Shown: positions 7,501-14,607 of the stretch, piece by piece
How the letters are laid out: every line of letters begins with the position of its first letter
Position numbering within the stretch: the stretch's first letter is position 1
Assembly: GCF_000003815.2 (NCBI RefSeq)
Contig: NW_023365724.1
Coordinates: 108,919-131,408, forward strand
Length of the DNA: 22,490 nt
Origin: Branchiostoma floridae
Lineage: Eukaryota; Chordata; Leptocardii; Amphioxiformes; Branchiostomatidae
Direction: 5' to 3'
Position numbers and translations under genes: made by a program
The notes under the pieces: model-generated
Database searches by the model: none
What the model was told of the DNA's origin: nothing
The model's input: only the letters and a program-made list of their open reading frames with translations

Positions 7501-9564
7501 CTCCTCTGTATTGTCTGTACCCTGTTTGTGTTACATACTGCTTGTAGTGTTCATATTTGCTGTATGTACCGTCACCTGTTGAGGTATTTTCTCATACTTC
7601 AAGTGTTCTTTTGGTATTAGCAGTATCTGTATTTGCTGTGAATTCTGTCTGTGCACCAGTTTACATTCCAATCCCATTATCTATGACAGGAGTGCCCAGA
7701 AGCACATCCTGATAGATGACTTGAAGGCTCAGGTCGCCATTCTAAAGACAGGAGGGTCCTGGTGAGTTATCTTCTGTGTCTTTTTGGCAACACCTCGGGA
7801 GCACTTTTTATTCCATAACATGAAACATTCATATTTTTTATTTAGTTGCTTTTAAATTAATATAACAGCTTGGCTAAAGGTAAAATAGTAAGTGGATATA
7901 AGTGGTTTTGCTTTTGTTGCACATTGTTGTATTATGTAATTATTGTATTGTATGTATGTGTTATTTGTATGTATCCTGGGCCTCCATGAAAAGCAGTGTC
8001 AGTCACTGATGGGAGCTACCCTGGTAAAAGAACACAGAAATAAATAAATAAAATCATAGTAATAGTTACATTAATGATGTTTTAATTATTTTCAGTTTCA
8101 GCAGTAGATATGAAGCCAGAGCCCACGTCTCACTTGAAGAGGCAGAAGCGATGGCATACAGGATCGCAGAACTGGAGGTCCTTTTGGAGGAGCAGCGGAA
8201 GTGAGTTGACTCAATATGAGAAATATAGGACAGTCACTATTATTTTGTCCATACATTCTTTCCTGGTCCTGTTCATGTATCTGTGGCATCACTGCAAATC
8301 CAGGCTCACATCTTGGTGTGCTTTGTACTCATTTCAATTTTGCTCTTGCCATTGTTGTGACTACTACTTTTGAATTGGGATGTTAACTTTGATTTCTTTG
8401 TGTTGTTGAGATTTGAATTCGTCAGAATGAGTATGATTAATTTTATTGCATTTTATGTTGCCCTACAGTGAAAACACCAAGCTGACAGCCCAGTTACAAC
8501 AGTCTGAGGAAGAGAGTCTGCCAGATAACACAGAACAACAAGACCACTCTTTCCTGCCCGAGTGCTTCCTGGCTCACAGCGCCTCGCCCATTGATGAGGA
8601 AGAGATGCTGCCAGCAGACATGGAACACAAAGAGGACTCTTTCCTGCCTGAGTGCTTCCTGGCCCGCTGCCCCTCACCAATGAATGACAAGGAGGAAGGG
8701 CTGCCAGCAGACATGGAACACAAAGAGGACTCTTTCCTGCCTGAGTGCTTCCTGGCCCGCTGCCCCTCTCCAATGAATAACAAGGAGGAAGGGCTGCCAG
8801 CAGACATGGAACACAAAGAGGACTCTTTCCTGCCTGAGTGCTTCCTGGCCCGCTGCCCCTCACCAATGAATGACAAGGAGGAAGGGCTGCCAGCAGACAT
8901 GGAACACAAAGAGGACTCTTTCCTGCCTGAGTGCTTCCTGGCCCGCTGCCCCTCTCCAATGAATAACAAGGAGGAAGGGCTGCCAGCAGACATGGAACAC
9001 AAAGAGGACTCTTTCCTGCCTGAGTGCTTCCTGGCCCGCTGCCCCTCTCCAATGAATAACAAGGAGGAAGGGCTGCCAGCAGACATGGAACGCAAAGAGG
9101 ACTCTTTCCTGCCTGAGTGCTTCCTGGCCCGCTGCCCCTCACCAATGAATGACAAGGAAGAGATGCTGCCACCTGACATGGAATGCAAAGAGGACTCTTT
9201 CCTGCCTGAGTGCTTCCTGGCTCGCTGCCCCTCACCAATGAATGACAAGGAGGAAGGGCTGCCAGCTGCCATGGAATGCCACGAGGACTCTTTCCTGTCT
9301 GAGTGCTTCCTGGCCCGCTGCCCCTCACCAATGAATGACAAGGAGGAAGGCCTGCCAGCAGACGTGGAATACAAAGAGGACTCTTTCCTGCCTGCAGAGT
9401 GCTTCCTGGCCCGCTGCCCCTTACCCATGGATGCCGAGGTAGACAGACAGACAGCTGACACTGAACAAGACTTGAGCCCACGAGTAGAGAGTAAGGGATT
9501 AGCCAAATGGTTGAAAAAAGCAAAGAGGATGTTATGCTGTTGCAACAGTGTGAAAGAGGATTAA
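1584..9564 (+). CDS. Coiled-coil protein with 31-residue repeats (copy A, 14 exons)
   Basis: Spliced gene, family not recognised. Exons: 1584-gap, exon 2 in gap, 2640-2693, 3287-3328, 4010-4042, 4282-4365, 5487-5519, 5783-5866, 6411-6443, 6627-6659, 6966-6998, 7690-7761, 8096-8200, 8469-9564. Every exon has AG/GT borders. With exons 1-2 taken from copy B the total is 1791 bases, one open frame of about 596 residues. Intron 1 is phase 0; all later introns are phase 2. Predicted layout: residues 1-61 N-terminal segment, about 62-240 Ala/Glu/Leu-rich coiled coil, about 247-560 repeats, 588-590 Cys-Cys-Cys after a basic helix. No signal peptide or membrane span is seen, so a cytoplasmic, perhaps lipid-anchored, scaffold is my inference. 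The start follows an in-frame stop. Splicing is inferred from sequence only. Confidence 0.75.
1616..2033. other. Assembly gap (418 N)
   Basis: Run of 418 N. In copy B the matching interval (14066-14542) is 477 bases and holds the end of exon 1 and all of exon 2, so in copy A these coding pieces are lost to the gap and not shown to be absent from the genome. Reading frames that span the N run are artefacts. Confidence 0.98.
2088..2294. repeat. Inverted-repeat element in copy A intron 2
   Basis: Arms of about 50 bases (2088-2136 and 2243-2294), imperfectly inverted, start GTTACTCAAGCAACTTGATA and end with its reverse complement form. The left arm ends in GTAAGT and is preceded by TACAG, so it mimics a 52-base exon, but that frame does not fit the phases of the neighbouring exons. 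The same element is at 14608-14815 in copy B, so it predates the gene duplication. Single diverged arms also occur at about 4747-4795 and 16089-16138. A MITE-like repeat is the likeliest explanation; no target-site duplication is clear. Confidence 0.6.
2640..2693 (+). CDS. Copy A exon 3
   Basis: 54 bases, phase 2 to 2, encoding roughly SLRRDTGTVQETLYVLH. The acceptor is the tandem NAGNAG form ccagcag, so either a 54- or a 51-base exon (one residue less) can be made in frame. The donor is GTAAGT. The copy B exon (15171-15224) differs at a few bases, mostly replacement changes (Asp/Asn, Val/Ala, Gln/Lys). The frame is fixed by the strongly supported exon 4. Confidence 0.65.
2694..3286 (+). other. 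Copy A intron 3, nothing recognised
   Basis: AT-rich intron, alignable by eye over most of its length with 15225-15892 in copy B. The 86-codon open frame inside (2972-3232) is not conserved as a frame in copy B and has no recognisable motif. No RNA gene or mobile element is seen. Confidence 0.6.
3287..3328 (+). CDS. Copy A exon 4
   Basis: 42 bases, phase 2 to 2, encoding LFLKKREDGSPFN plus split codons at both ends. The acceptor follows ttattccag and the donor is GTAAGA. Against copy B (15893-15934) there are three differences: one Arg/Lys and two silent third-position changes in this frame. The other two frames would contain a stop or several replacements. That substitution pattern is the best evidence for the reading frame of the N-terminal exons. 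Confidence 0.75.
3329..4009 (+). repeat. Copy A intron 4 with TG and poly-G microsatellites
   Basis: Intron with a (TG)n tract at about 3898-3923 and a run of twelve G at 3945-3956, about 55-65 bases before the acceptor of exon 5. The block 3478-3605 is repeated, diverged, at about 4846-4990 in the next intron and at 16193-16345 in copy B. It therefore belongs to the duplicated cassette that produced the second exon 5/6 pair. Confidence 0.6.
4010..4042 (+). CDS. Copy A exon 5 (11-residue coiled-coil module)
   Basis: 33 bases, phase 2 to 2, encoding EAAELLELAQ with split Arg and Glu codons at its edges. The acceptor is aatttacag and the donor GTAAGT. Leu/Ala spacing fits an 11-residue (hendecad) coiled-coil unit. 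Copies: 5487-5519 in this gene, 16577-16609 (with a stop) and 21561-21593 in copy B. Because it is phase-symmetric it can be skipped without changing frame. Confidence 0.78.
4159..4200 (+). repeat. GA microsatellite
   Basis: Imperfect (GA)n ending in a G-run, in the intron between exons 5 and 6. The second cassette has a shorter (GA)n at about 5684-5698, and copy B has only a remnant near 16755. Confidence 0.8.
4282..4365 (+). CDS. Copy A exon 6 (28-residue coiled-coil module)
   Basis: 84 bases, phase 2 to 2, encoding QAEAAEDDLVRTSFHNAELQ and a further seven residues, MLLTDEK. This is exactly four heptads long and acidic, with Leu/Ala/Phe at core-like positions. The base sequence is identical to exon 8 (5783-5866) and has one silent difference from the copy B exon (16849-16932). 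The donor is GTGAGT. Confidence 0.82.
4366..5486 (+). other. Copy A intron 6, duplicated cassette boundary
   Basis: The first 100 or so bases are nearly identical to those after exon 8 (5867-5970). From about 4747 there is a diverged copy of sequence also found before exon 5 and in copy B. A GT/AT-rich low-complexity tract covers about 4985-5140. The stretch 5140-5460 is the MITE-like block listed separately. Copy B lacks the counterpart of about 4452-5140, so that part was gained in A or lost in B. Confidence 0.6.
5145..5455. repeat. MITE-like block ending in a TA-flanked CAGTCAAACC terminus
   Basis: The right part contains a strong hairpin: ACCTGTCTATAGTGGCC at 5401-5417 and its near-perfect inverted form at about 5437-5453. 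Read on the minus strand, the end is CAGTCAAACCTGTC directly after TA, as in Tc1/pogo-type terminal repeats. I could not locate a matching left terminus. The block recurs in copy B at 18165-18424 and 21485-21540, split by the fold-back insertion. The family assignment is tentative. Confidence 0.4.
5487..5519 (+). CDS. Copy A exon 7 (repeat of exon 5)
   Basis: 33 bases, phase 2 to 2, encoding VAAELLELAQ. It differs from exon 5 by a single base (GAG to GTG, Glu to Val), which may put a hydrophobic residue where exon 5 has an acidic one. Identical to the exon at 21561-21593 in copy B. With exon 8 it is the second cassette of an internal duplication. Confidence 0.78.
5783..5866 (+). CDS. Copy A exon 8 (repeat of exon 6)
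   Basis: 84 bases identical to exon 6 at every position, with the downstream intron nearly identical for about 70 bases. Encodes the same 28-residue four-heptad module. The duplication lengthens the coiled coil by 39 residues (11 + 28). The base identity suggests recent duplication or gene conversion. Confidence 0.82.
5867..6410 (+). other. Copy A intron 8, nothing recognised
   Basis: Begins as a near copy of the intron after exon 6 and becomes unique after about 6160. The minus-strand 75-codon open frame (6211-6438) has no motif and is judged chance. Confidence 0.6.
6411..6443 (+). CDS. Copy A exon 9
   Basis: 33 bases, phase 2 to 2, encoding QADDAKVQHK. Acceptor attatcacag, donor GTAAAA (weaker than its neighbours). 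It continues the charged helical pattern. The 11-residue length matches exons 5, 7, 10 and 11, although the sequence is not a copy of exon 5. Confidence 0.7.
6627..6659 (+). CDS. Copy A exon 10
   Basis: 33 bases, phase 2 to 2, encoding ELSQAHEDLE with split Arg and Met codons. Acceptor tttaaacacag after a run of T, donor GTGAGT. Strong helix and coiled-coil composition. Confidence 0.72.
6966..6998 (+). CDS. Copy A exon 11
   Basis: 33 bases, phase 2 to 2, encoding AICDLQEEKK. Acceptor tctattag, donor GTTTGT (non-optimal). Third consecutive 11-residue exon, completing the run of 33-base coiled-coil exons. Confidence 0.7.
6999..7689 (+). repeat. Copy A intron 11 with degenerate minisatellite
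   Basis: About 7195-7640 is a degenerate tandem array of roughly 18-21-base units built on variants of TACTGTCTGTACCCCC. Units are too diverged to give one clean period. The 124-codon open frame over this stretch (7246-7620) is Val/Cys/Pro-rich, arises from the repeat, and is not considered a gene. Confidence 0.6.
7690..7761 (+). CDS. Copy A exon 12
   Basis: 72 bases, phase 2 to 2, encoding SAQKHILIDDLKAQVAILKT followed by GGS. Acceptor tctatgacag, donor GTGAGT. It carries the coiled coil on (Ile/Leu/Val at heptad-like spacing) and then breaks it with Gly-Gly-Ser, a probable hinge before the next helix. Confidence 0.76.
7910..8055 (+). mobile_element. 3' end of a truncated LINE in intron 12
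   Basis: TGTATGTATCCTGGGCCTCC near 7966-7985, then a CCTGGTAAAAGAACACAGAAATAAATAAATAAA-type end (about 8019-8052; key parts are the CCTGGTAAA box and the (AAAT)n tail). This is the look of the 3' terminus of CR1/Rex-type non-LTR elements. It is cut short at the 5' side with no coding sequence left. It ends about 40 bases before the exon 13 acceptor. Confidence 0.55.
8096..8200 (+). CDS. Copy A exon 13
   Basis: 105 bases (35 residues, five heptads), phase 2 to 2, encoding FSSRYEARAHVSLEEAEAMA and continuing YRIAELEVLLEEQR. Acceptor aattattttcag, donor GTGAGT. This is the last clear coiled-coil module, rich in Glu/Ala/Leu. It joins the terminal exon through a split Asn codon. Confidence 0.78.
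8469..9564 (+). CDS. Copy A exon 14: repeat domain and Cys-rich tail
   Basis: Terminal exon of 1096 bases: acceptor gccctacag, stop TAA at 9562-9564. It begins ENTKLTAQLQQSEEE, ending the coiled coil, and then carries ten copies of a motif close to EDSFLPECFLARCPSPMN, most in 31-residue units joined by an acidic KEEGLPADMEHK linker. Each full unit has two Cys, a Ser-Pro pair and an acidic patch. The end is a basic amphipathic stretch (LAKWLKKAKRML), then Cys-Cys-Cys and NSVKED. Triple Cys beside basic residues is a known setting for palmitoylation, so membrane anchoring is plausible but inferred. It may be a scaffold with repeated docking sites. The open frame extends upstream to 8446, but the acceptor and phase favour 8469. 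Confidence 0.85.
8506..9450 (+). repeat. Coding 93-bp minisatellite, ten motif copies
   Basis: The TTCCTGCC[TC]GAGTGCTTCCTGGC core recurs ten times from 8551 to about 9400, with about 93-base spacing. One unit near the 3' end carries an extra codon (GCA, giving LPAECFLA). Units 2-6 are nearly identical, while the first, last and units 7-9 are more diverged. Two unit types alternate (TCACCAATGAATGAC, type D; TCTCCAATGAATAAC, type N) in the order D, N, D, N, N, D, D, D for units 2-9, which points to duplication of a two-unit block. Period and frame agree (93 = 31 codons). Confidence 0.95.
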
Positions 9565-9956
9565 GAACATAATAGTGTATAATATATATTTAATAATGTA
9601 AATGATCTGTAAACATATATGCTGTCAAAGTGATGGTATCATATAATATACTGCAATGTGTTTTCCAGCGGTCTTATTTGTAAACAAGGAGAGATCTGAA
9701 ATAATTGTATAAAAAAAGAAATGAAAAATATAATATTTGTATGGCCAATTTTATCAAACATTTTTAACATGAGAGAGACTCTATTTTCATGCCCAACAAT
9801 TTTATGTCTGTCATAAGCATTGTCTGTGAAGGGGAGATGCAGTCTGACAATACATGTGTGTAGTGTGTACAAGGCTGTGCTGTATTTCTTGTTCTCTGAG
9901 CTTCATGACTGGTACAATTCTAACTAGAGTTCAACGAACCCATCTCTTCGCCAAAT
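9565..9956 (+). other. 3' flank of copy A
   Basis: AT-rich probable 3' UTR. No canonical AATAAA is seen in this stretch. The variant AATAAT occurs at about 9591. A minus-strand 77-codon frame (9639-9872) has no motif. Confidence 0.5.
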
Positions 9957-10050
9957 AATCATGCCTTTATTCAAGACTTTAAGGTCTTATTCATGTATTA
10001 CTAAATCATGCCTTTATTTAAGACTTTAAGGTCTTATTCATGTATTACTA
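9957..10050 (+). repeat. 47-bp tandem duplication with internal palindrome
   Basis: Two adjacent 47-base units (9957-10003, 10004-10050) differing at one base. Each contains AAGACTTTAAGGTCTT, an imperfect palindrome with 5-bp outer stems. Placed about 400 bases after the stop of copy A. Confidence 0.9.
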
Positions 10051-10319
10051 AATAGTACCTACCCCCAAACCCCACAAATGCTACCAAAACAAGACCTGAT
10101 TGTACAAGATGACCTGATAGCACCCCTGGTCAATCAGAATTTCAAGCTTTTCAGTGTCCAGCTCACGGCTTGTCAGTGTTTCCTCCAGCAAAAACATCTG
10201 TCAAACAGATGTGTCCATAGATATAGGTCAAGTGAGATACATGTATATACAAAACAGTTTATTTCTGTTAATTGGCCACTGATTACAATTAAATGCATCT
10301 TTCCATGTAGATTATTATT
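10051..10319. other. Intergenic, nothing recognised
   Basis: A C/A-rich stretch (ACCTACCCCCAAACCCC near 10058) leads into AT-rich sequence. The 81-codon plus-strand open frame (10078-10323) has no recognisable motif. Confidence 0.4.
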
Positions 10320-12075
10320 TTAAGTACTCATTCTATCTACATACCAAAAAATCCTGATGATCCGTCAACACGTTCTCGAGTTATTCTCGTTCAAAGTTTG
10401 AAAGGAAATCGGTGCCTGCAGTTCCCAAAAAGCCGCTAGGGGGTCCAAACTCACAGCACTTACTCTCTGCCCCAAGGGCTATCTACCACTCAAAAATCAT
10501 GACCACAGCATATCCAAAACACGAAGTGTCAAAAATAAAAGTTTTGCTGCAGTACCTTAGGCAGTCACTAGGGGGCCCATTATCGAACTTGACCTTCGTT
10601 TTCTTGACCCCCACCCACCTACCAAATATCATCAGGATCCATTCAAGGGTTCTCGAGTTATCTTGCTTACAGACAAACGCACTTACATACAAATCCCGCT
10701 ACAGCGCCGTAGGTAAGAGCCAGGTAAACCATTTTCGCACTTGACCTTCCTCTCCAAAACCGCTACACACCTACCAAGTTTCTTGAAAATCGCCCAGCTA
10801 GATTTTGACTTATGCTGCCCAAAACAAACTGCAAAAAACATACCAAGCTCGCTGCAGTACCGTAGGAAAACGCCAGGTAAATCGTTTTCGAACTTGGCAT
10901 TCCTTTCGACAACCGCTACACACCTACCAAAAATCACAAAGTTCCATCCACAATTTCTCGAGTTATATGCTGTTGACCTACATACAGACCCAAGTCGACA
11001 AAAACATACTCATCGCCATTGGCGAAGAGAACTAGTGTTGATCATATTTGATGTAGAAAAGTAAATCTTATTTCTCTGGAGGTTCCTTAAATAAAACAAA
11101 ATGCGTCAGACTGCTGAAGTGTATTAGGAGCAAAAAAAGAGAGAAAAGGCCAAGAGAGCCTGTTATGGAGGCTAGGTTTTTTTGTACCTTACCCCAGGTT
11201 TCTGCCTGCCAAAAACAATGCAAATCCATGAACCCCACAGCTGTTTGAATTATTCCCTTACAAAGCTAGCAACAAAAATACCTGCTGCAGTTCCAAACTT
11301 CCATTACTTACTCCCAGTCCCAAAAGCTATCCACTACTCAAAAATTAGGAACCTAGTGTTTCCACAAAGTTTTCCCTTAAAATTTGAATCTGCATTGCAG
11401 TACCGTATGTACTTGCTAGGAGGCCCACTAGTGACCCTATACCCATTCACTAGATATCATGTAGAATCATTAACAACTTCTGGAGTTATGTTGTACACAG
11501 ACAAACACGCATACATAATAGCCTGCTGCAGGACCAACGGAAAATGCCAGGTGAACCATTTTTGAACTTGTCCTTCTTTTTCACAACCGCTACTAACGTA
11601 CAAAATATAATGAAGATCCATTGATCATCTAAGCTTCTCGAGTCCATAGCCAAACGTACACTTGAAAATACAAAGCTTGCTGCAGTACCGTTGGAAAATG
11701 CCATTTTCAAACTTGACCTCCCTTTTTACAACTTCTACATAGCTACAAAATATCATGAAGATATTCACAATATCCAATATCTCGCCACTACTGTATGATA
11801 TCCACAAGCAAACGCACAAAAGTACAAAACTCACTGCAGCACCGTAGGAAAACGCCAGGTAAACTATTTCCCAAACTTGACCTTCCTTTTCAATTCACGA
11901 CCTCTTATCTACTTATCCATAAAACACTATTATCATGATGAAGATTCATTCTCAGCCCCTCGAGTATGTGTTGTGCACAAACACACAAAAATATTTAGCC
12001 TGCTGCAGTACCGCAGGAAAACGCCACGTCAACCAGTTTAAAACTTGACCTTTCTTTTTACAATCGCCACAAACC
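10320..12075. repeat. Degenerate satellite array, about 150-bp units
   Basis: About ten diverged units, marked by GCTGCAGTACCGTAGGAAAA-type boxes near 10409, 10549, 10697, 10850, 11284, 11395, 11523, 11680, 11835 and 12001. Each is followed by GGTAAACCATTTT, then CTTGACCTTCCTTTT, ACCTACCAAATATCAT, GATCCATTC and CTCGAGTTAT boxes, and ACAGACAAACGCAC. Spacing is 110-175 bases, with one interval (10850 to 11284) disturbed. Open frames of 60-127 codons in both strands here are repeat shadows. On the minus strand the unit matches the element at 16958-18052. Confidence 0.85.
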
Positions 12076-13495
12076 GACTTAATATCTGCAGATACCGACT
12101 AGGGTGATTATGCAAGGACCTTTTTTGATGTTTCGGACTTCTTCATTTTACACAGGGGTGTCGGCTGAGAGAGTCCATTCCTGACAGTTATACAGAACAA
12201 CACTCTGCTACTACTGCGCACGACATCTAACTTTGAAATAGTTAAACCACGAATATAAACAACTAAAAACTTGTATATCACTGAATCTGTTGTGGCATCA
12301 ATGTGCCATATGGCCTATCGATTTTACAGAACTCTTGATGAATTTTGTTGATAAAAAACGAATCATTTTTAATCTTTGTGTATTTGTCGTCTTTTCAGTC
12401 ATACATGTGCTTGTATGCTTTTCATGATATTCCCATTATGAAGAAAAGGATGCAGAGACGCCGCCAACTCGATAAAAACCCGCTAAACAAAAACACAGTT
12501 TCTAATCTTCGTAAATGGCACTTGTGTACTAAAAATCGTTCTGTTATTAGATATGGCCGGAGCGCTAAATAAAGCATTGTTTTGATCCTAGCCGAGGCGT
12601 TTCCCTGTTGTAACATAACGGTTTATCACTTTAAAGGTCCTTTTTGTTCTCGATAATGCAAAAGTACGGATGTTAATTAAAGTACATACACTTTTACATA
12701 GCTCTACGTGGAAAGGCTGGAAGAATACTCAATATTTTCATGTCTTGGAGCAGTGTAAATAGCATCATCTTATCAATATGGGGAAAATACTCATTGGTGA
12801 AAAAGCGCCACCCAGCGTCTTTCTCAAGAGCAGCAGGTGCAACACTGAGATGGCGAATCAGCACCAAGGATATCGCCCATCTTTGCCTTTTCCGGGGTTG
12901 GCGGCAGGTATCAAGGTTTGGTTTATGTAAATTGAAAAAAAAAACGAATTTTAGCGTAACAATGGTGATAAGTGACTCATCCACCGACTCATAGTTCATT
13001 ACATTATAATGGTTCAATGGATTATACAGAGTATTGCTTTATCTAGCCATTCCGCGAGAGAAAGTAGTCCATTCCGTGAACGCGGAGCGGCTTGACTATT
13101 TTGCAGACAGCTTGCTGGGGGAATAGAAAAGTCTATCTTCTAGTTGATATAACTATCCAGCCTTCTTTATGGGCCTGTTTACAATATCGAATTGTCGTAT
13201 AATGGGGAGATAGTACCAAGTTTATTCACCGCCACAACCCGGTTGTTATTCTTGTGGTCATCCGCGGTACCGAACAGGAATGTTGAAACGATCGTTGTAT
13301 TAAAAAAATGCTAACATGTTCTTATGTGTACAATCAAAAAGATCAAGTCAAGTAGATTATCTCTGCCCGTTCACAAACAACAGTCTAAAGTCTAAAGAGG
13401 GGCTTAAACCTTAGAAATAAGCCAACGCAATATTTGTTTGGGACAATTTCTTTTAGTTCTAACAGAGACAATCCAGGATCATTCCTCCTTGCGTT
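12076..13495. other. Intergenic region, no gene assigned
   Basis: No recognised repeat or RNA gene. A minus-strand frame at 12694-13017 gives 107 residues whose C-terminal part (from CRQPRKRQRWAISLV to the end) looks protein-like: mixed composition, with aromatic residues in WRFFTNEYFPHIDKMM. I recognise no family, and it may be a decayed exon. The plus-strand 12345-12572 frame is basic and AT-rich with no motif. Confidence 0.35.
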
Positions 13496-13574
13496 CGATT
13501 TTTCGTTCTGTTTACCCTGGTTACCATGGACACGGGTTCCACACAGATGACAAGTTCCAGTCCGTGAACTAGGT
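13496..13574 (+). ncRNA. Possible non-coding first exon upstream of copy B
   Basis: ATGGACACGGGTTCCACACA at 13527-13546 begins a short frame that ends in TGA after 13 codons, and the segment ends CTAG followed by GTAAGA, a strong donor at 13575-13580. Both copies have a TTTCTAG acceptor-like site before their leader (13946-13947 in B), so a spliced 5' UTR is possible. GGTTACCATGGACAC at about 13519-13533 resembles an RFX X-box with two mismatches in the right half. No counterpart is seen upstream of copy A. Speculative. Confidence 0.25.
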
Positions 13575-13947
13575 AAGAAAATTTCTTTTCTCTTTTTAAA
13601 ACGAAGAAAATGGGTTGAAATACTAGTAAAAAGTCACAAGTCTTTGCATAGTTTTACGTCTAGCTGTTGTGTGCACGCCAGAAAGGTAGTAAGAGCTCTT
13701 AAAAGTCCCAAGGTTTTGGCTAAATACATGTGTAAAGCAGGAACAAATTCATTCTGCTGTTCGGGACTAACTTTTCAAGGTCAATTCTACACTTAGTAGA
13801 AGGAAGTAGGTTTTGTTTGTAAATGTTGATATATCTGATATGTTGAAATATCTACAAGCATATTAACGTATTGTAGCTGTGAATTAAATCGAGACACTAA
13901 GGAATATCTAACAGATTTTGACTTTTTTTACGCCCCGCACTTTCTAG

Positions 13948-14033
13948 GTCTGACGTTCTGACAAGTCAAGAATTTGCGACAGTTTGTTTTCTGAACTTCC
14001 GAAGTGTACGCGACTGTGTCGACGTGAGGAAAG
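13948..14033 (+). other. 5' leader of copy B
   Basis: Homologous to 1500-1583. It has the same TGA (14025-14027) in frame just before the ATG. Upstream homology to copy A fades near 13790, marking the probable left edge of the tandem duplication. No CRE cluster lies in this promoter region. Confidence 0.5.
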
Positions 14034-14084
14034 ATGACAACGTTGTCAAAAGAAGATGGGAGAACTGTTGAGCGAAAGATGAAG
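14034..14084 (+). CDS. Copy B exon 1
   Basis: 51 bases, 17 codons, MTTLSKEDGRTVERKMK, ending exactly before GTAAGT (phase 0). This is the only complete version of exon 1 in the window, since copy A is cut by the gap after its eleventh codon. The first 8 residues are identical in the two copies. Upstream in-frame TGA at 14025 supports the start. Confidence 0.7.
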
Positions 14085-14414
14085 GTAAGTTGTCCATTCC
14101 TTGTCGGTCATTTCCGAAAAACGTTCAACTTTCTAGTTGGGAACACACGGATACTGATTCTCTTTTACACCCCAGTTACACCCGATCGTTGCATTTATTT
14201 TCCTCTTACTTTGTCAACGAATATTCAGAGATTTCTGACAAGTTGACCCAACTACACAAACTTTCATATATTTCCATAGTTTACTTTTATTAATTCTATA
14301 ATCAACATGTTCACCTTTTGATCTTCTTTTTCTTACCCTTTGCTTTTCCTTGCTCTGTTGTGTTGTGTTTGTGTTCTTGTTCTCATTCCAGCCTGTTCCC
14401 TTTCCTACTCTCAG

Positions 14415-14452
14415 CAGAGTCTGGGAGGAGAAGCAGCAACCTCCTTTAGCCA
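14415..14452 (+). CDS. Copy B exon 2
   Basis: 38 bases, phase 0 in and 2 out, encoding QSLGGEAATSFS. The acceptor TTCCCTTTCCTACTCTCAG has a fine pyrimidine tract, and with CAGCAG it forms a NAGNAG site (one Gln more or less). An earlier AG at 14390-14391 would give a 61-base exon, but that frame runs into TGA at the start of exon 3. The 14415 choice is therefore the one that connects exons 1 and 3. Confidence 0.6.
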
Positions 14453-14607
14453 GTAAGAAACTGTTTAGTCAGTTTATGATGCTGTTATGATGATGATGTT
14501 GATGTCAGAAGTAGTGTTCACAATGATCAGAAAAAGACCAATGGGGAGGGATGACCAAATGTATATATTTCCTTACCTTGAAACCAACACCAACCCATTT
14601 TTCTACA

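Noticed and set aside
8453-9545. Two long minus-strand open frames (356 and 323 codons) opposite exon 14
   Set aside because: Their repeats mirror the 93-base coding unit. Because the period is a multiple of three and the unit has no stop in those antisense frames, openness is automatic. The plus frame has the splice fit and coherent ends.
10078-11834. Several 69-127-codon frames on both strands
   Set aside because: They follow the satellite units and the flank just left of the array. No motif, and no frame is preserved from unit to unit.
9942-12075. CRISPR-like array
   Set aside because: Eukaryotic context. The units are about 150 bases, diverged and contiguous, not short identical repeats with unique spacers.
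14392-14452. Longer exon 2 starting at the upstream AG
   Set aside because: Its 61 bases leave one base over, which gives TGA as the second codon of exon 3. The 14415 acceptor has the better pyrimidine tract and keeps the frame open.
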